Shown: piece after piece, positions 53,810 through 63,805 of the stretch
How the letters are laid out: each line of letters starts with the position of its first letter
How positions within the stretch are numbered: position 1 is the first letter of the stretch
Assembly (NCBI RefSeq): GCF_002201895.1
Contig: NZ_CP019436.1
Coordinates: forward strand, 1,277,867 to 1,341,866
Source: Methanopyrus sp. SNP6
Lineage (GTDB): Archaea > JAADCQ01 > Methanopyri > Methanopyrales > Methanopyraceae
Direction of reading: 5' to 3'
Length of the DNA stretch: 64,000 nt
Position numbers and translations under genes: made by a program
Notes under the pieces: generated by a model
Seen by the model: the letters and a program-made list of their open reading frames with translations, nothing else
Database searches by the model: none
What the model was told of the DNA's origin: nothing

Positions 53810-56123
53810 TTAGTAGTTTCTCCCCCACTCATTAACAGTTACATTAGATTTGTGTATATGCCCCTGGTTACCTCCGTAGGGTTTCTGTTTAGCAGTAACA
53901 GTGTTACGGACGTAGCTAGTTCTAGACTCACGCCTCTCCTCCTTAGCGGGGGGCGAACTAGCCCGCTGCATTACAACCGTAACATCTGCCTTAGTAGTGG
54001 CTTTAAACCGTATTTTCGTGCTAGTATCTAAGCAGTATGCCACCATAATAATCCTATACTTACCACCCTTACCTATGCAAAATCTAACTGATCCCACCGG
54101 TTGGACGTCTTTATTCTGAACTATTTTCTCGACGACTTTGTCACTTTTATCTCGTAGTTCTATTTCAATGCTTTCTATCTTCACATTACTGGTACCAATG
54201 TTATAATTAACTATCAGCGTTGCCCTTCCTCCGGATTCAAACCGCACGTCTACACTTATCTTAGGTGCAGTCAGGAATAACGTGCCGGTCTTTTTAGTCA
54301 ATTTACCACTAACATTCGCTTTAGGTACCGGAATGGGAATATCTAAGATCATCTTCCCTTGACCTTGCACTTTCGCCTCTAATATGAATCGTACAAAGCT
54401 AGCCTGTTTATCACTCCCGAGTCTAATTGTGATGCCACTTTTGAGATTATTTAATTTAGAATGAACTTCTGTAATAGTATTCCCGTTTTCGTCATCAACA
54501 GCAATGTCGACTTTATCGGTTATTATATTTAACCCTACTGGAACTATTTCACCTTTAACTACAAGATCTGTGTGGTTTTTACACTCAAGTATTACTTTCC
54601 CACGTACTATTCCTATGAACGGACGCCACCAGTTTTTGTTCAAGAATACTGCGCTTACCTCACCGCACGAGCATCTAAACATTACTATAGTTTTGTATTG
54701 CTCATTTTGTTTAACAAGGATAGGATGAGCTTGTCCATATAGGTAATCGTATAACAACTCTATTTTATTCATCCAGGCTGTCAGAAATGATTCAACTACA
54801 TTCTTATTATTACTCATTATTTTCACAATCTGTAACTTGTTAAGCGAGCTAAGTAATGTATCTCTAACCAGTAGTTTCACGTTTTCATCTGTAACTTTTT
54901 GCAACCTCGAGCTTACTAAGCTTAAAAGATTTAGGCACTTTTCCCATAGTTTTTCAACGTCACTGTCGTCAATTTTAACATCTTCATATGTTGAAATTTT
55001 TTCCATATCTGTCACTTCTATTTTAATATCAAAAACCGGTTCGTAGGTAGGCTTGTCTCCTACAGTTTCGCGTATTTTCTTATGGTTTATTATTATTTCA
55101 TTTATTAACTCTATACACCTAGACGGCGTGTTAAGTTCAAAATGTACTAACATGTTGTCTAAAATGAAATCAAGTTCTTTATTGTTAATCCATTCAATAA
55201 ATTCTTTAAGTAAGTCTACAACTTTCTTGTCTGTGTTACTTACTTCCTCAACAAGCTGCCACGGGTGGACTAGTATAAATATAACCAGTGTTCCGTACCC
55301 ATAAATGAATCCGTCATCAAGTAGTTCTTTAATTGCTTTTTTGAATTCACTTCTCGTAACATCTTTTAGAGTCTCGTTATTTTGGACTTTATTTGCTAAA
55401 TTTTCGATCAAATCCTTGAAGTCTATTGTTGGGCAAACAACGCAAACATTTTGGCCGTTAATTGTTATTAGTCTCTTAATAACTAGTGCGTCCGCTAGCC
55501 AACCGATGTCCTTGCTCTTCCACGGTGGTAGTCCTTGTCCCTGTTGTCCTTTCGGTTGTAAGTCCCAACTCCGACACCCAGAAATTATCCAGACTCCGTA
55601 CATTCGGCAAAATTTTATCAGATTACCATCGATAGCCCATCTCACCTTCTTATTATTCTTGTTGTCCTCATTTATCCACTCCTCTATCGGTAGAACTACA
55701 TTGTCCAAGTACGGCTTCAGACCTTGTTCCTCGAAAAGCTCGTATGAATAATCAGTTTTCAATTTTATTACATTTAGAGGTAAACCGGCTATTCCGTGAG
55801 TTCCAACGAAATCAATGGATTTCCCGAGGTGTTTCTTTATCACGCATAAGATCTTCATTCGAGCCTAGTAGTGATCTTTCTAAGTCACGTTCCGGGGAGT
55901 AAAAGACGGCTACTTTCACACCATTTTCCTCACACCAGCTTAGGAAGTCATCGTAGGCTTGGATTTGGTTCTTGTCGTATGCGTCGCTGTCAATACATAA
56001 CGCCACGTTCACACATAGAGACTGAGTTGGCTGCGGTGTAATTAAATTTAAGAACGTTAAAAGAACAGTAGCGGTGGCAATGCGTTGACTCACTCGAAAC
56101 CTGCTAATTATGTAAGTTTCCAT
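53810..56123 (-). pseudogene. AT-rich NodB-like secreted protein broken by a frameshift
   Basis: The 5' part (ATG 56123) has a signal peptide (VLLTFLNLITPQPTQS), then NVALCIDSDAYDKNQIQAYD and DFLSWCEENGVKVAVFY, matching residues 20-60 of the protein at 51137-52561. It stops at 55812. The rest continues in another frame from about 55825 (IDFVGTHGIAGLPL...HPWQL) for some 670 residues to 53810. The shift is at about 55815-55825. The second metal motif is H-x-x-x-G rather than H-x-x-x-H, so it was probably inactive as a deacetylase. The C-terminal half is strand-rich (Ig- or CARDB-like), unlike the coiled-coil end of the paralogue. The DNA is much more AT-rich than the genome. Confidence 0.65.
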
Positions 56124-56189
56124 GCGGTTATCCCCGCAGTAGCTTATTACCTGAGGATCCGCGTGATGTTCCCAAACACCCTCGAGGCA

Positions 56190-56215
56190 TTATTTTTTAT
56201 TAGTTTTTTCCTCTT
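56190..56215 (-). promoter_or_regulatory. TATA region of the AT-rich NodB-like gene
   Basis: On the minus strand AACTAATAAAAAATAATG lies 70-90 bases upstream of ATG 56123. It is the only strongly AT-rich motif in the surrounding GC-rich gap. Confidence 0.4.
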
Positions 56216-56367
56216 TCCGGAGTGTTAGGTCCCCGGCTAGGCAGTACTAACGGGTACCACTTCGGCAGTGCGATCGCGACTAACCGTGCTGCACCGGCTC
56301 TCTCCGGCTAGCTTAGCTCTTGTGGTCATCGATTCACTCCAAGCAATGTTGTGCCTGCGTGTTTGAA

Positions 56368-57462
56368 TTACTTTGGACTTCGGAGTATCAAAGGGACGCT
56401 CGCCAGTGGTATTGTACCGGAGACGTAGAACACGTAATCCAACGAGACGTCCGCCATCAGTCCTGGTAGTGAGCCTATTATTCTACCTAGGGACATGATC
56501 GATCCCCACCATCCCATTCCAAGTCCTCGTCTTTCTCCCGAGATCACAGCCACCAGTTTGAGTGACGACGGTTGGGCCAGCGAGTACCCGAGCCCTCCAA
56601 CGCACAGTAGGGCCACCGCGACGGGAACGCTCTTCACGGTAGGCAACGCCAACACTCCGGTGGCGGCGAGCACACACCCGGACGCGGCCAGGACGACCGG
56701 ATTGTACCGGTCGGCCAACCACCCGCAAGGTGTCTGCATGATCACAGCCACGGCGTTACGGACCGCCAGTACCAGTCCGATCTGTGCCGGGTCCGCGCCG
56801 AGCTTCTTCAGGAATAGTGGGACGAACGATTCAATCGTGGGCTGTACGGCCGCGGTCGCGAACGCCGGTAGCGAGGCTCGGAAGAGCTCCCGGTCGACTT
56901 CTAGTGACCCCTTCAACGCCTCCGTGAGCGGGACTTTCTCCCGGAACGCTTGAACGTCGGGAAGACGTACAGCCATCGGAACGACGAACAGTGCCGGTAG
57001 TGCCAGGATGGCGAAGGCCAAGGGTCCGACGCTCCGGTAAAGGTAACCCCCTAAAGGAGGTGCCAGGATCATCGGGAGCTGGGTGACCGTGTTGAAGATC
57101 CCCAAGGAGCGTCCGCTGTCCGCAACGATGTACAGGAGCGGAGGCCAGAGCGCGCCCATGCCGAGACCCAGCGAAATCCGGCTAACCAACAGTGTCCCTG
57201 GATGCGGAAGTAGGATCAGGAGGTCGGACAGTGCGTATCCAAGTGCACCGATCGGTGCGAGCCTCCTGGGACCGTACGCGTCCGTCAGGGACCCTCCGAC
57301 GGGTCTGGCTAGGAGCTGCGTGACGTTGTGTACTAGGTTCATGACGCCGACGAACGAGCCGGGGTAACCGGAGTCCACTACGTAAAGAGGTAGGATCGGT
57401 AGGACGGAGGTCAAGGACACTGCGCACGCGACTCCCACGACGTGTGCGATCAATCGACACAC
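56368..57462 (-). CDS. Major facilitator superfamily transporter
   Basis: A 364-residue protein with about 11-12 helices. The MFS loop 2-3 motif reads GGSLTDAYGPRRLAPIG, repeated in the second half as GWLADRYNPVVLAASG. RISLGLGMGALWPPLLYIVAD and LAPPLGGYLYRSVG are typical of drug- or metabolite-efflux MFS proteins. It starts at GTG 57462 (TTG 57453 also possible). Substrate cannot be predicted. Next to it on both sides are gene-poor stretches, so it is probably monocistronic. Confidence 0.85.
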   Translation of the reverse strand: MCRLIAHVVGVACAVSLTSVLPILPLYVVDSGYPGSFVGVMNLVHNVTQLLARPVGGSLTDAYGPRRLAPIGALGYALSDLLILLPHPGTLLVSRISLGLGMGALWPPLLYIVADSGRSLGIFNTVTQLPMILAPPLGGYLYRSVGPLAFAILALPALFVVPMAVRLPDVQAFREKVPLTEALKGSLEVDRELFRASLPAFATAAVQPTIESFVPLFLKKLGADPAQIGLVLAVRNAVAVIMQTPCGWLADRYNPVVLAASGCVLAATGVLALPTVKSVPVAVALLCVGGLGYSLAQPSSLKLVAVISGERRGLGMGWWGSIMSLGRIIGSLPGLMADVSLDYVFYVSGTIPLASVPLILRSPK

Positions 57463-58208
57463 CCCGTGTTACGGGCGAAGCCGGTCTGGGCACTCTGCTA
57501 CCGTGTCCATACGTGGTTCGTCAGTCTGTGTTTCGCACGCAATGCCAGGTTGGGATGCTATACATACATAAAAGTGTAATCCGAACGGGTGGCGACGGTG
57601 CGGTAATCCCGATGTTACCGTTCATCGTCACGGTCGTCCGGAGGTGCCGACGCGACTACGGTCGTTTCGACACCTAAAGTGGTAGGTCCGCCGCAGATGA
57701 CGTCGAAACTATAACGATTCCACTTTTTCTGCAGGGAGCTCGAACTTGATTTTCGGCAAGTGAATACCGGTTTTCTGGCCTTCTGGGCCTTGACGATACC
57801 AGAAACTTTTAAGTACTATGAGCTCGCTACACGTTTGTGGGAGACCCGGTGGTGGGGTGAAGATGACTCCGCCCGTACGGCACAATCGTTACAATCATCG
57901 TAACGTTCCTGCCGGGACTAGTTGAGAAGCACCGATTGGTATCCGTCCGCGGGTGTCGGCAATGGACGGTCCGATCATCGGGGATATCACCGCTCACCCG
58001 TCTCCTCATCCCGTACGCGCACGTTGGGTATCTCATGGGGACCTTCCACACCGGTTTCGTGCCAACCTCCAGTTTCCGGCGGGCAGCACCGTCCTCCGAT
58101 AGGTACTTCGGTCGTCCACTTCCGGTACTAAGCCAGATGGAGGCCCGGTAGTTCCAGCATCTCGAAACGCACAAGTGTTTCGTCGTCCTCCGACCGACCC
58201 GGGGGCCT
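57463..58208. other. Gene-poor stretch with a possible membrane-protein remnant
   Basis: ATG 57862, behind GGTGGTGGGGTG and a TATA-like TTTTAAG (57806-57812), opens only 19 codons. One base over, the frame reads GTIVTIIVTFLPGLVEKHRL and runs to a TAG at 58149-58151, giving a degenerate protein of about 95 residues with one good helix. An indel near 57870 would join them. The rest of the stretch (57463-57800) shows nothing. Confidence 0.3.
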
Positions 58209-58991
58209 TTGAGGCTTGCTGCGGTCGCATCCGGACTGCTGGTACTCCTCTCCCAGCCGGCAAGCTGCTTGAAGGTGGCTGTGTTCGCGGTCGATGACGT
58301 GGAACCCACGTGCCTCAAAGCCATCGAGAAGGTGCTTAAAGACGCTGGCGTATCATTCGACGAGGTCAATGAGAAGGACATAGTCGACGGGACCATCGTC
58401 GGGAAGTACGACGTCTTGATCTTATCAGGTGGCGCGTATTCCGAGCGCGTCGTGCATCATCCCGGATTCATCGAGGGACTCAAGGAGTTCGCGAGGGCGG
58501 GAGGCAAGATCGTAGGTATCTGCGCGGGCGCGATCACACTGGTGAAGGGAGGACTGGTCAGAGCTAGGGTAGAAGAGGCGGGTCTCGGAGTCGGCAGGGT
58601 GGCGTTGAAATTGAAGCGCTGTTCGCTCACGGAGGAGTTGCCCGACCACCTCGACGTTACGTACATCAACGGACCTGTGATGCGGTCCCAAGGGGCCGAG
58701 GTAGTGGCCCGGTACGCTGGAGGTATCGTGGGTCGTGGGGACGCGATCCTCGTGGACCGTTACGGTAAGGGAGAGGTGATCGCGATCGGACCGCACCCAT
58801 GTCACGACGAGAGTGGGAACGTGAACACCCGGGGCGCCAAGCTGCTGCTCAACGCCTTAGGAGTGAAGAAGCGGATCGAGCCCGGGAAGGTCGAGGGTGA
58901 GGGATGGCTCCCGACGCCGGTTCCGGTAGCGGCGGTGATCTTGGGATCGGTGGCGGCCTTGGTGGTCCGCGGGCTGATCTGTGGATCCTAA
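58209..58991 (+). CDS. Secreted, membrane-anchored glutaminase-like (BPL_N) protein
   Basis: TTG 58209 begins a signal peptide (LLVLLSQPASC), whose cysteine is in a partial lipobox. A class I amidotransferase-like fold follows: DVLILSGGAYSERV, then the nucleophile-elbow cysteine in GKIVGICAGAITLV, close to the N-terminal domain family of biotin protein ligase (BPL_N). A single C-terminal helix (VPVAAVILGSVAALVV) anchors it. So the domain faces the outside of the cell, unusual for this fold. Possible roles are peptide or cell-wall amide hydrolysis; this is inferred. Length 260. Confidence 0.68.
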   Translation: MRLAAVASGLLVLLSQPASCLKVAVFAVDDVEPTCLKAIEKVLKDAGVSFDEVNEKDIVDGTIVGKYDVLILSGGAYSERVVHHPGFIEGLKEFARAGGKIVGICAGAITLVKGGLVRARVEEAGLGVGRVALKLKRCSLTEELPDHLDVTYINGPVMRSQGAEVVARYAGGIVGRGDAILVDRYGKGEVIAIGPHPCHDESGNVNTRGAKLLLNALGVKKRIEPGKVEGEGWLPTPVPVAAVILGSVAALVVRGLICGS

Positions 58992-59114
58992 CGCTAACGG
59001 TTACCTCACCAGATGCCGACCTGAATCAAGAACTCTAGAATTTGGTGATGTCAATATGACCGTTGGCGGGAGTTCAAGTTAGTAACGATATTCCTCGGCG
59101 CACACACCGGGATT

Positions 59115-59291
59115 TCATTCTCTGGAGATTACGATCTTGCATCCACTATCACCTAACCTGCGGTACTCCGTAACCTCGCCATCGAAGACGTACTCCAGGA
59201 GACCTACCACCACGCACACAACGTCTCTCACTTCACCCTCGAGCAGCTCCCGTACGGAGCAGAACGGGCACGTCGGGATACGCACGGTCAC
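59115..59291 (-). CDS. C-terminal half of a split V4R-type protein
   Basis: GTG 59291 opens 58 residues: TVRIPTCPFCSVRELLEGEV, then VVCVVVGLLEYVFDGEVTEY and SGCKIVISRE. This is the cysteine-containing half of a V4R domain (compare CPEC...C...G in 47922-48350). It overlaps the preceding frame by four bases (GTGA), the arrangement of a coupled gene pair, but the pair together has just the length and order of one domain. So it is either a natural split or a frameshift near 59290. Confidence 0.5.
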   Translation of the reverse strand: MTVRIPTCPFCSVRELLEGEVRDVVCVVVGLLEYVFDGEVTEYRRLGDSGCKIVISRE

Positions 59292-59503
59292 CCTACTCCC
59301 TCCTCCTCGATCTCCACATCCTCTCCGAAGATCAAGCATAGCTGCTCCTCGGGAGTTTCGTAACCCATATCCTGGAGCTTCCGCGCCAGCGTCCTGGAGA
59401 AGCACCGAATAAAGGCGTCACGACCCTTGCCGAGAACGACCCACGAGGACTCCTCCAGGGAAGCTATGGCGGCAGTCAGGAGATCTATGGGTTCTTCTTT
59501 CAT
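59288..59503 (-). CDS. N-terminal half of a split V4R-type protein
   Basis: ATG 59503 opens 71 residues: MKEEPIDLLTAAIASLEESS, then RDAFIRCFSRTLARKLQDMG and EQLCLIFGEDVEIEEEG. This matches the helical first half of the V4R proteins (VFRAGRMLAGSF...LENALHIFCELTG). It ends where the cysteine half begins in another frame. A run of six G lies just before the ATG. Together the halves would be about 130 residues. Confidence 0.5.
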   Translation of the reverse strand: MKEEPIDLLTAAIASLEESSWVVLGKGRDAFIRCFSRTLARKLQDMGYETPEEQLCLIFGEDVEIEEEGVG

Positions 59504-59780
59504 CCCCCCGAGCTGGGGCCGGTGCGGCACTAAAAAAGCCTAAGGTCTTGTTGGCAAGTGTCCACGTGCACTCTACGTGTGCCCACTTAAGCTCGGTCAG
59601 TCATCGGGTGGTGAGTACCTAGATACACCCACATATACCTGAGTCGTCCCGTGGATGTGTTAATGTGTTCTCACGGAGGACGACAGGACCGAAAGAGATG
59701 ATAAAGAGACGACACGCGAGGGACATCTAAGGGCCGACGTTGTCTTATGTTCGATGTTTTTTCCAACAGTTGCCGTCATT

Positions 59781-61758
59781 TTATAATAGTGTTGACATCT
59801 CTAGTCTAATCTCCGATCCGTGTGTAATCCTACGCAGAACGAGAGCTAGCACTCCTAGTGTGAACCCTACGACCCCCACCGAGTACAGCCATGTCGGGAA
59901 TGAGAAATGCAGAATTACCCGTGGCAGAGATGAATTTACTAAGATAACCATCGTTCCGCCAGGTCCAATGAATATCCTTCCATTCCGTGCATGCCATGCC
60001 GGAAAATGCTTTACTTTAATTAAGACCCATCTATAACCTCGTGCATCCACATCAATCGTACACCAGTTAACTTTCGCAGGTAGTGGTGATGGATTAGTTC
60101 TAAACTTCTCAAGTATTTTAGAGTATAAACAGCACTCACGCTTACCAGGAAGTGGTGGAATACAACTACGCGGGATTATTGTTACTGGGTGTAGTCGTGC
60201 CGCTACCATTGGTAAGTCTATTCCGACCACTCTAATTATCCCAGCACCTGCTTTAATGTCCTTGAACCATCTTCCGTCTACCATATACACTTTCGGCAAC
60301 TTCCTCGACTGTCGCACAGGTAAATTCCATTGATTACCGACGTTAGAATACCTAGGATGTAGCCTAATGTTTACCTTTATTAATTTTATTTTGAGTACTT
60401 TAGACAACTTTTTGGTAGTCCTACTATCCAGTTGTGATGGTAGTATTAAAATAACTTACCTACCTTCGCTCGCTAGCCTCACCGCCAGTTTGACATCTTT
60501 GTAAGATTTCGGTCTAACTATTATCTTGTGGAAACATACTGAGATCTTTTGGTTTCTGTACTGTGGCAAAAATGTACTCGTATCCATACTTAGGTACAAT
60601 GTTGAGGGCAGTAGTGTAGTCTCGTACTAATGATCGTATGTCGTTATAGTTCGGGTCGTACACTCCGATAGGATCTACAGCTTCCGCATCAGACACTTTA
60701 CTGTTCTCTAACACCAGCACATGTCTTGCTCGATATACTAGTGCCATTCCGGCACGACGACTGACCTCAGAAACTTGAGGCGTTGTGGTCACTAAGTATT
60801 GAATGTTGGCTAATCGACATACTGTTCTTACAAATTCCTTGTCATACCACTAGAATACCTCCCATTCTGATCTTTCGGTCAGTGCGTGGAAGTACGGATC
60901 ACCTTGTGCGAAGTATACAGTGAACCTAGATCCAACTCGTATGGAACCATGTGGGGATAGATTGGCTTCGTTATACATCCTAAGCAGCGGTCCCACTCCT
61001 ATCCTTACCATGGGGTCCTTCATACGATGCTTAGAAATCCAAACAGATACTATTTTGGTCCCCGGTATTTCCATAACATGAATAGTCAAAATATGGTTCC
61101 ACGATGTCAAGATCGTAGTTACCACAGATAACATGGCTAAAAGATACTCTCCCTTATAGCCGTGCTCCAGTAAATAACATGCAGGTAATGCCGTCAGGGG
61201 CGTTAGAAGCGCACACGTGAATCTATCTAGAAGTATATTTTTATCCAGTGGCAGCTTGGTTATTATTCGGTTATACAAGTGATTGCCAGCCCATACGCAA
61301 TCATCCAGCATATAAAAACGATTCGCATCCACGACTCTCGACGTGCTTTCCATAAACCTAACACTCCTAACGTGAGTAGAAATATTCCAGGAAACATAAT
61401 CCCCAGATCTCCTTTTGAATCCAAAGCTCATGGTAAGCTTATATACACTGTAAGAAAATAATATAGAGGCTGCTAGTAATCCCAAAGCGAATGCGTGTGG
61501 TCCGTCGGTCAGCCTAGCTAATGGAGCTATTAAATAGTAAGGTAAAAAACAGTAGAAGGTGGGGTATGGGAACCACATGTGCCAATAATAACATAGGTTT
61601 GACGGAGTGCGCCCTATCAGGATCTCCCATGCGTACTCTGCCCCGAACGCGTGTGCGGGTGCGTCTCTCGGGGCCAGTGGTTTCAACAGCACCGGTCCTG
61701 ACGCCATCATCGCGGCTACTAGTGGTATCAACCACCTGGTCCGGACAGACTGCATCAA
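59781..61758 (-). pseudogene. Decayed large membrane glycosyltransferase-like gene (PTPS-related type)
   Basis: Fragments in three frames on AT-rich DNA add up to one multi-helix protein. It begins at 61758 (PLVAAMMASGPVLLKPLAPR, then the PRDAPAH acidic loop). Near 61430 the hydrophobic coding shifts to another frame (IMFPGIFLLTLGVLGLWKAR) and returns near 61250 (LTALPACYLLEHG). An in-frame TAG is at 60852-60850, followed in the same frame by YDKEFVRTVCRLANIQYLV. Further shifts come near 60520 and 60410. The C terminus (GYRWVLIKVKHFPAWHARNG, then a last helix) is typical of archaeal PTPS-related membrane GTs. At least four lesions. Confidence 0.7.
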
Positions 61759-61943
61759 CTATCTCCTCTGGTCAACTAGGACTACCGTATGGGAACCCCG
61801 GATGTAGCGCCGGTACGTTAATTTCCTTTATCCTCCGTGTGGCGTGATCGTCCGGCAAGATATAGGTCCGGATGGCCACTCCACACTGAACGAACCGGCC
61901 GGTGGGCGCGTCTTTGACATAGGTCAGTTCGGAGTCGCGCGTG

Positions 61944-63332
61944 TTAGAGGAGCCAGTCCCTAACGTAATGAAACAGCGCTGAAACGGTCGATCTGAGGAC
62001 GTTCTTACCGATCCTGAAGCCCGCGTCCTTAGCTATCTTCAGGAACCGGAGATCGTCGAGGTAGAACCTCACGTACGCCTTCCTGAGTAATTTCTTCAGT
62101 TCTTTCCTCGAGAGGTACAGCGTCCTCATCACAGGGTGTAGCGTGGTGTATTTAGACCAGTCCTTGGTTTCTATCAGGCCTTTCCTCTCAGCCAGGTCGT
62201 AGAGTGGTGTCCCTGGGTACGGAGTGCACACCGTGAACTGGGCGTAGTCCGGCTTCAAGTCGATGGCGAACCGGATGGTCCTCTTGATGTCATCCCGATC
62301 CTCCCACGGGAACCCGAGTATGAACGAGAACAAGACCCCGAGCCCGTACCTGGCGGTTACTTTCCTACACGCGTACACGTCGCCCGTGGTGATCTGTTTA
62401 TTGATCTTCCTTAGCGTCTCGTCACTCGCGGATTCGGCGCCCACGTACACGTACCGACATCCGTACTCCTGGAGCGCTTTCGCCATTTCCGGTGTCATAA
62501 GGTTGGCCCGGGTCCCGCAGTCCCAAGGTACGTCGATTCCCTCCTTCCGTAATTTCTCCCCGATCTCCTCTACCCTGGAGACCGTGATCGCGAACACGTC
62601 ATCCACGAACTCTATACGCTCCACGCCTTTTTCCTCCACCAGGTACTCTATTTCACGGACCACGTGGTCCGCGCTCCTGGCCCTCCATTCCCTCCCTAAT
62701 AACCTAGAAGAAGCGCAGAACGCGCACTGGAACGGGCAACCTCGACTCGTGATCACCGGGGCGTACGGCTCGTCGGGATCAGGAGCGTACAACGAGATAT
62801 CGATCTTGTCGTACGCCGGTAAGGGGAGCGAGTCTAGGTCCTCGATGGGTCTCCGGTCGTCGTTTCGTATCAATTTACCGCGCTCGTCTAGGTACGAAAT
62901 GCCCGGCACATCCGACAGGTCAGGATCCTCCCAGCCGTCCACGTGGTCCAACAGGTCGGCGGTCGTGAGCTCACCTTCTCCCCTCACCACGGCGTCCGCG
63001 TGACTCTCCCGAAGGGCCTCTCCGTCCATGAACGTCGGATGCGGACCGCCTAGAAACACGAACACACCCTTTTCCTTGACGCGCCTGGCGATCTCGTACG
63101 CGTACGGGGCGGCGGGCGTCGTGACGGTGATCCCTACGGCGTCGTACCCTGAGGCCATCTTCACCACTTCCTCGATGTCCAACCCCTCGGCTGGGCAATC
63201 CACGATATCGGCCGAGAACCCCTCTCGCTCCAGGTAAGCTGATAAGTACAGTAGCCCGACGGGAAACGCCGTAGCACCTAGGACTTTCCTGATGTCGTCG
63301 TTATACGGGGGTTGAACCAGTAAGACCTTCAA
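61944..63332 (-). CDS. B12-binding radical SAM protein
   Basis: The N-terminal half is a cobalamin-binding fold (VLLVQPPYNDDIRKV, then FLGGPHPTFMDGEAL); the radical SAM motif is CPFQCAFC near residue 200. The SAM-binding region VYVGAESASDETLRKIN and ILGFPWEDRDDI follow. At 462 residues it fits class B radical SAM methylases and ring-forming enzymes such as the GDGT ring synthases; here the substrate is unknown, lipid or pterin-type cofactors being reasonable. It starts at TTG 63332, after GGGGAG. The flanking gene is a second PelF-like transferase, divergent. Confidence 0.8.
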   Translation of the reverse strand: MKVLLVQPPYNDDIRKVLGATAFPVGLLYLSAYLEREGFSADIVDCPAEGLDIEEVVKMASGYDAVGITVTTPAAPYAYEIARRVKEKGVFVFLGGPHPTFMDGEALRESHADAVVRGEGELTTADLLDHVDGWEDPDLSDVPGISYLDERGKLIRNDDRRPIEDLDSLPLPAYDKIDISLYAPDPDEPYAPVITSRGCPFQCAFCASSRLLGREWRARSADHVVREIEYLVEEKGVERIEFVDDVFAITVSRVEEIGEKLRKEGIDVPWDCGTRANLMTPEMAKALQEYGCRYVYVGAESASDETLRKINKQITTGDVYACRKVTARYGLGVLFSFILGFPWEDRDDIKRTIRFAIDLKPDYAQFTVCTPYPGTPLYDLAERKGLIETKDWSKYTTLHPVMRTLYLSRKELKKLLRKAYVRFYLDDLRFLKIAKDAGFRIGKNVLRSTVSALFHYVRDWLL

Positions 63333-63805
63333 CGCTTAGGACTCCCCTGGAGGGTTCAGGCGGTCAGTGAATCCTAGACGATCCCTTGAACGTTTCGCGT
63401 TCGCATAAACGCGACTCGTAACCCCAGATCATGGTTTACGAATAAATACGATGCACGACTGCGGTCACCCCGCCCATCACGCGGTACCCTACTCGACTGA
63501 ATTAGTCGAGCGTACGGAAAGTTGAATGCCGTTAGCGGGACATTGGGTTAGACCCCGCACGACCGGTTACGGGTACGTACGCGTCAAGGGATTTCTTCTC
63601 GCTCGGTGGGTCCGGGGACGGTAGTGTGCCACGTCGGGCGTCACCCGAGGGAACCAGTACGTACCTACCTATCGACGATCCTACAGGTTGATGTTTTCGA
63701 AACATTAGCTCAGTTTAGCCCAGGTGAGTTAACGTTAGTTTAGTAGAACTTGCACGAGAAATGCATATTATCGGGTTGTACGCTCGGTAACAGACACCGG
63801 GGACC
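63333..63805. other. Divergent intergenic region
   Basis: No gene seen in about 470 bases. On the minus strand CGTTTATGCG near 63400-63410 may be the TATA box of the B12-radical SAM gene. On the plus strand GCATATTATCG at 63763-63773 is a candidate TATA box for the PelF-like gene. Confidence 0.4.
63492..63510. repeat. Perfect inverted repeat in the divergent region
   Basis: CTCGACT (63492-63498) and AGTCGAG (63504-63510) flank GAATT. It is a symmetrical 19-base element, suited to a dimeric regulator or a short hairpin. It lies midway between two divergent genes. Confidence 0.45.

Noticed and set aside
57827-58396. Minus-strand 189-codon frame opposite the BPL_N-like gene start
   Set aside because: It lies mostly antisense to a well-supported gene and has shadow-type composition.
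60850-60852. TAG as pyrrolysine in the decayed membrane gene
   Set aside because: The gene has several frameshifts as well, and Methanopyrus is not known to use pyrrolysine.
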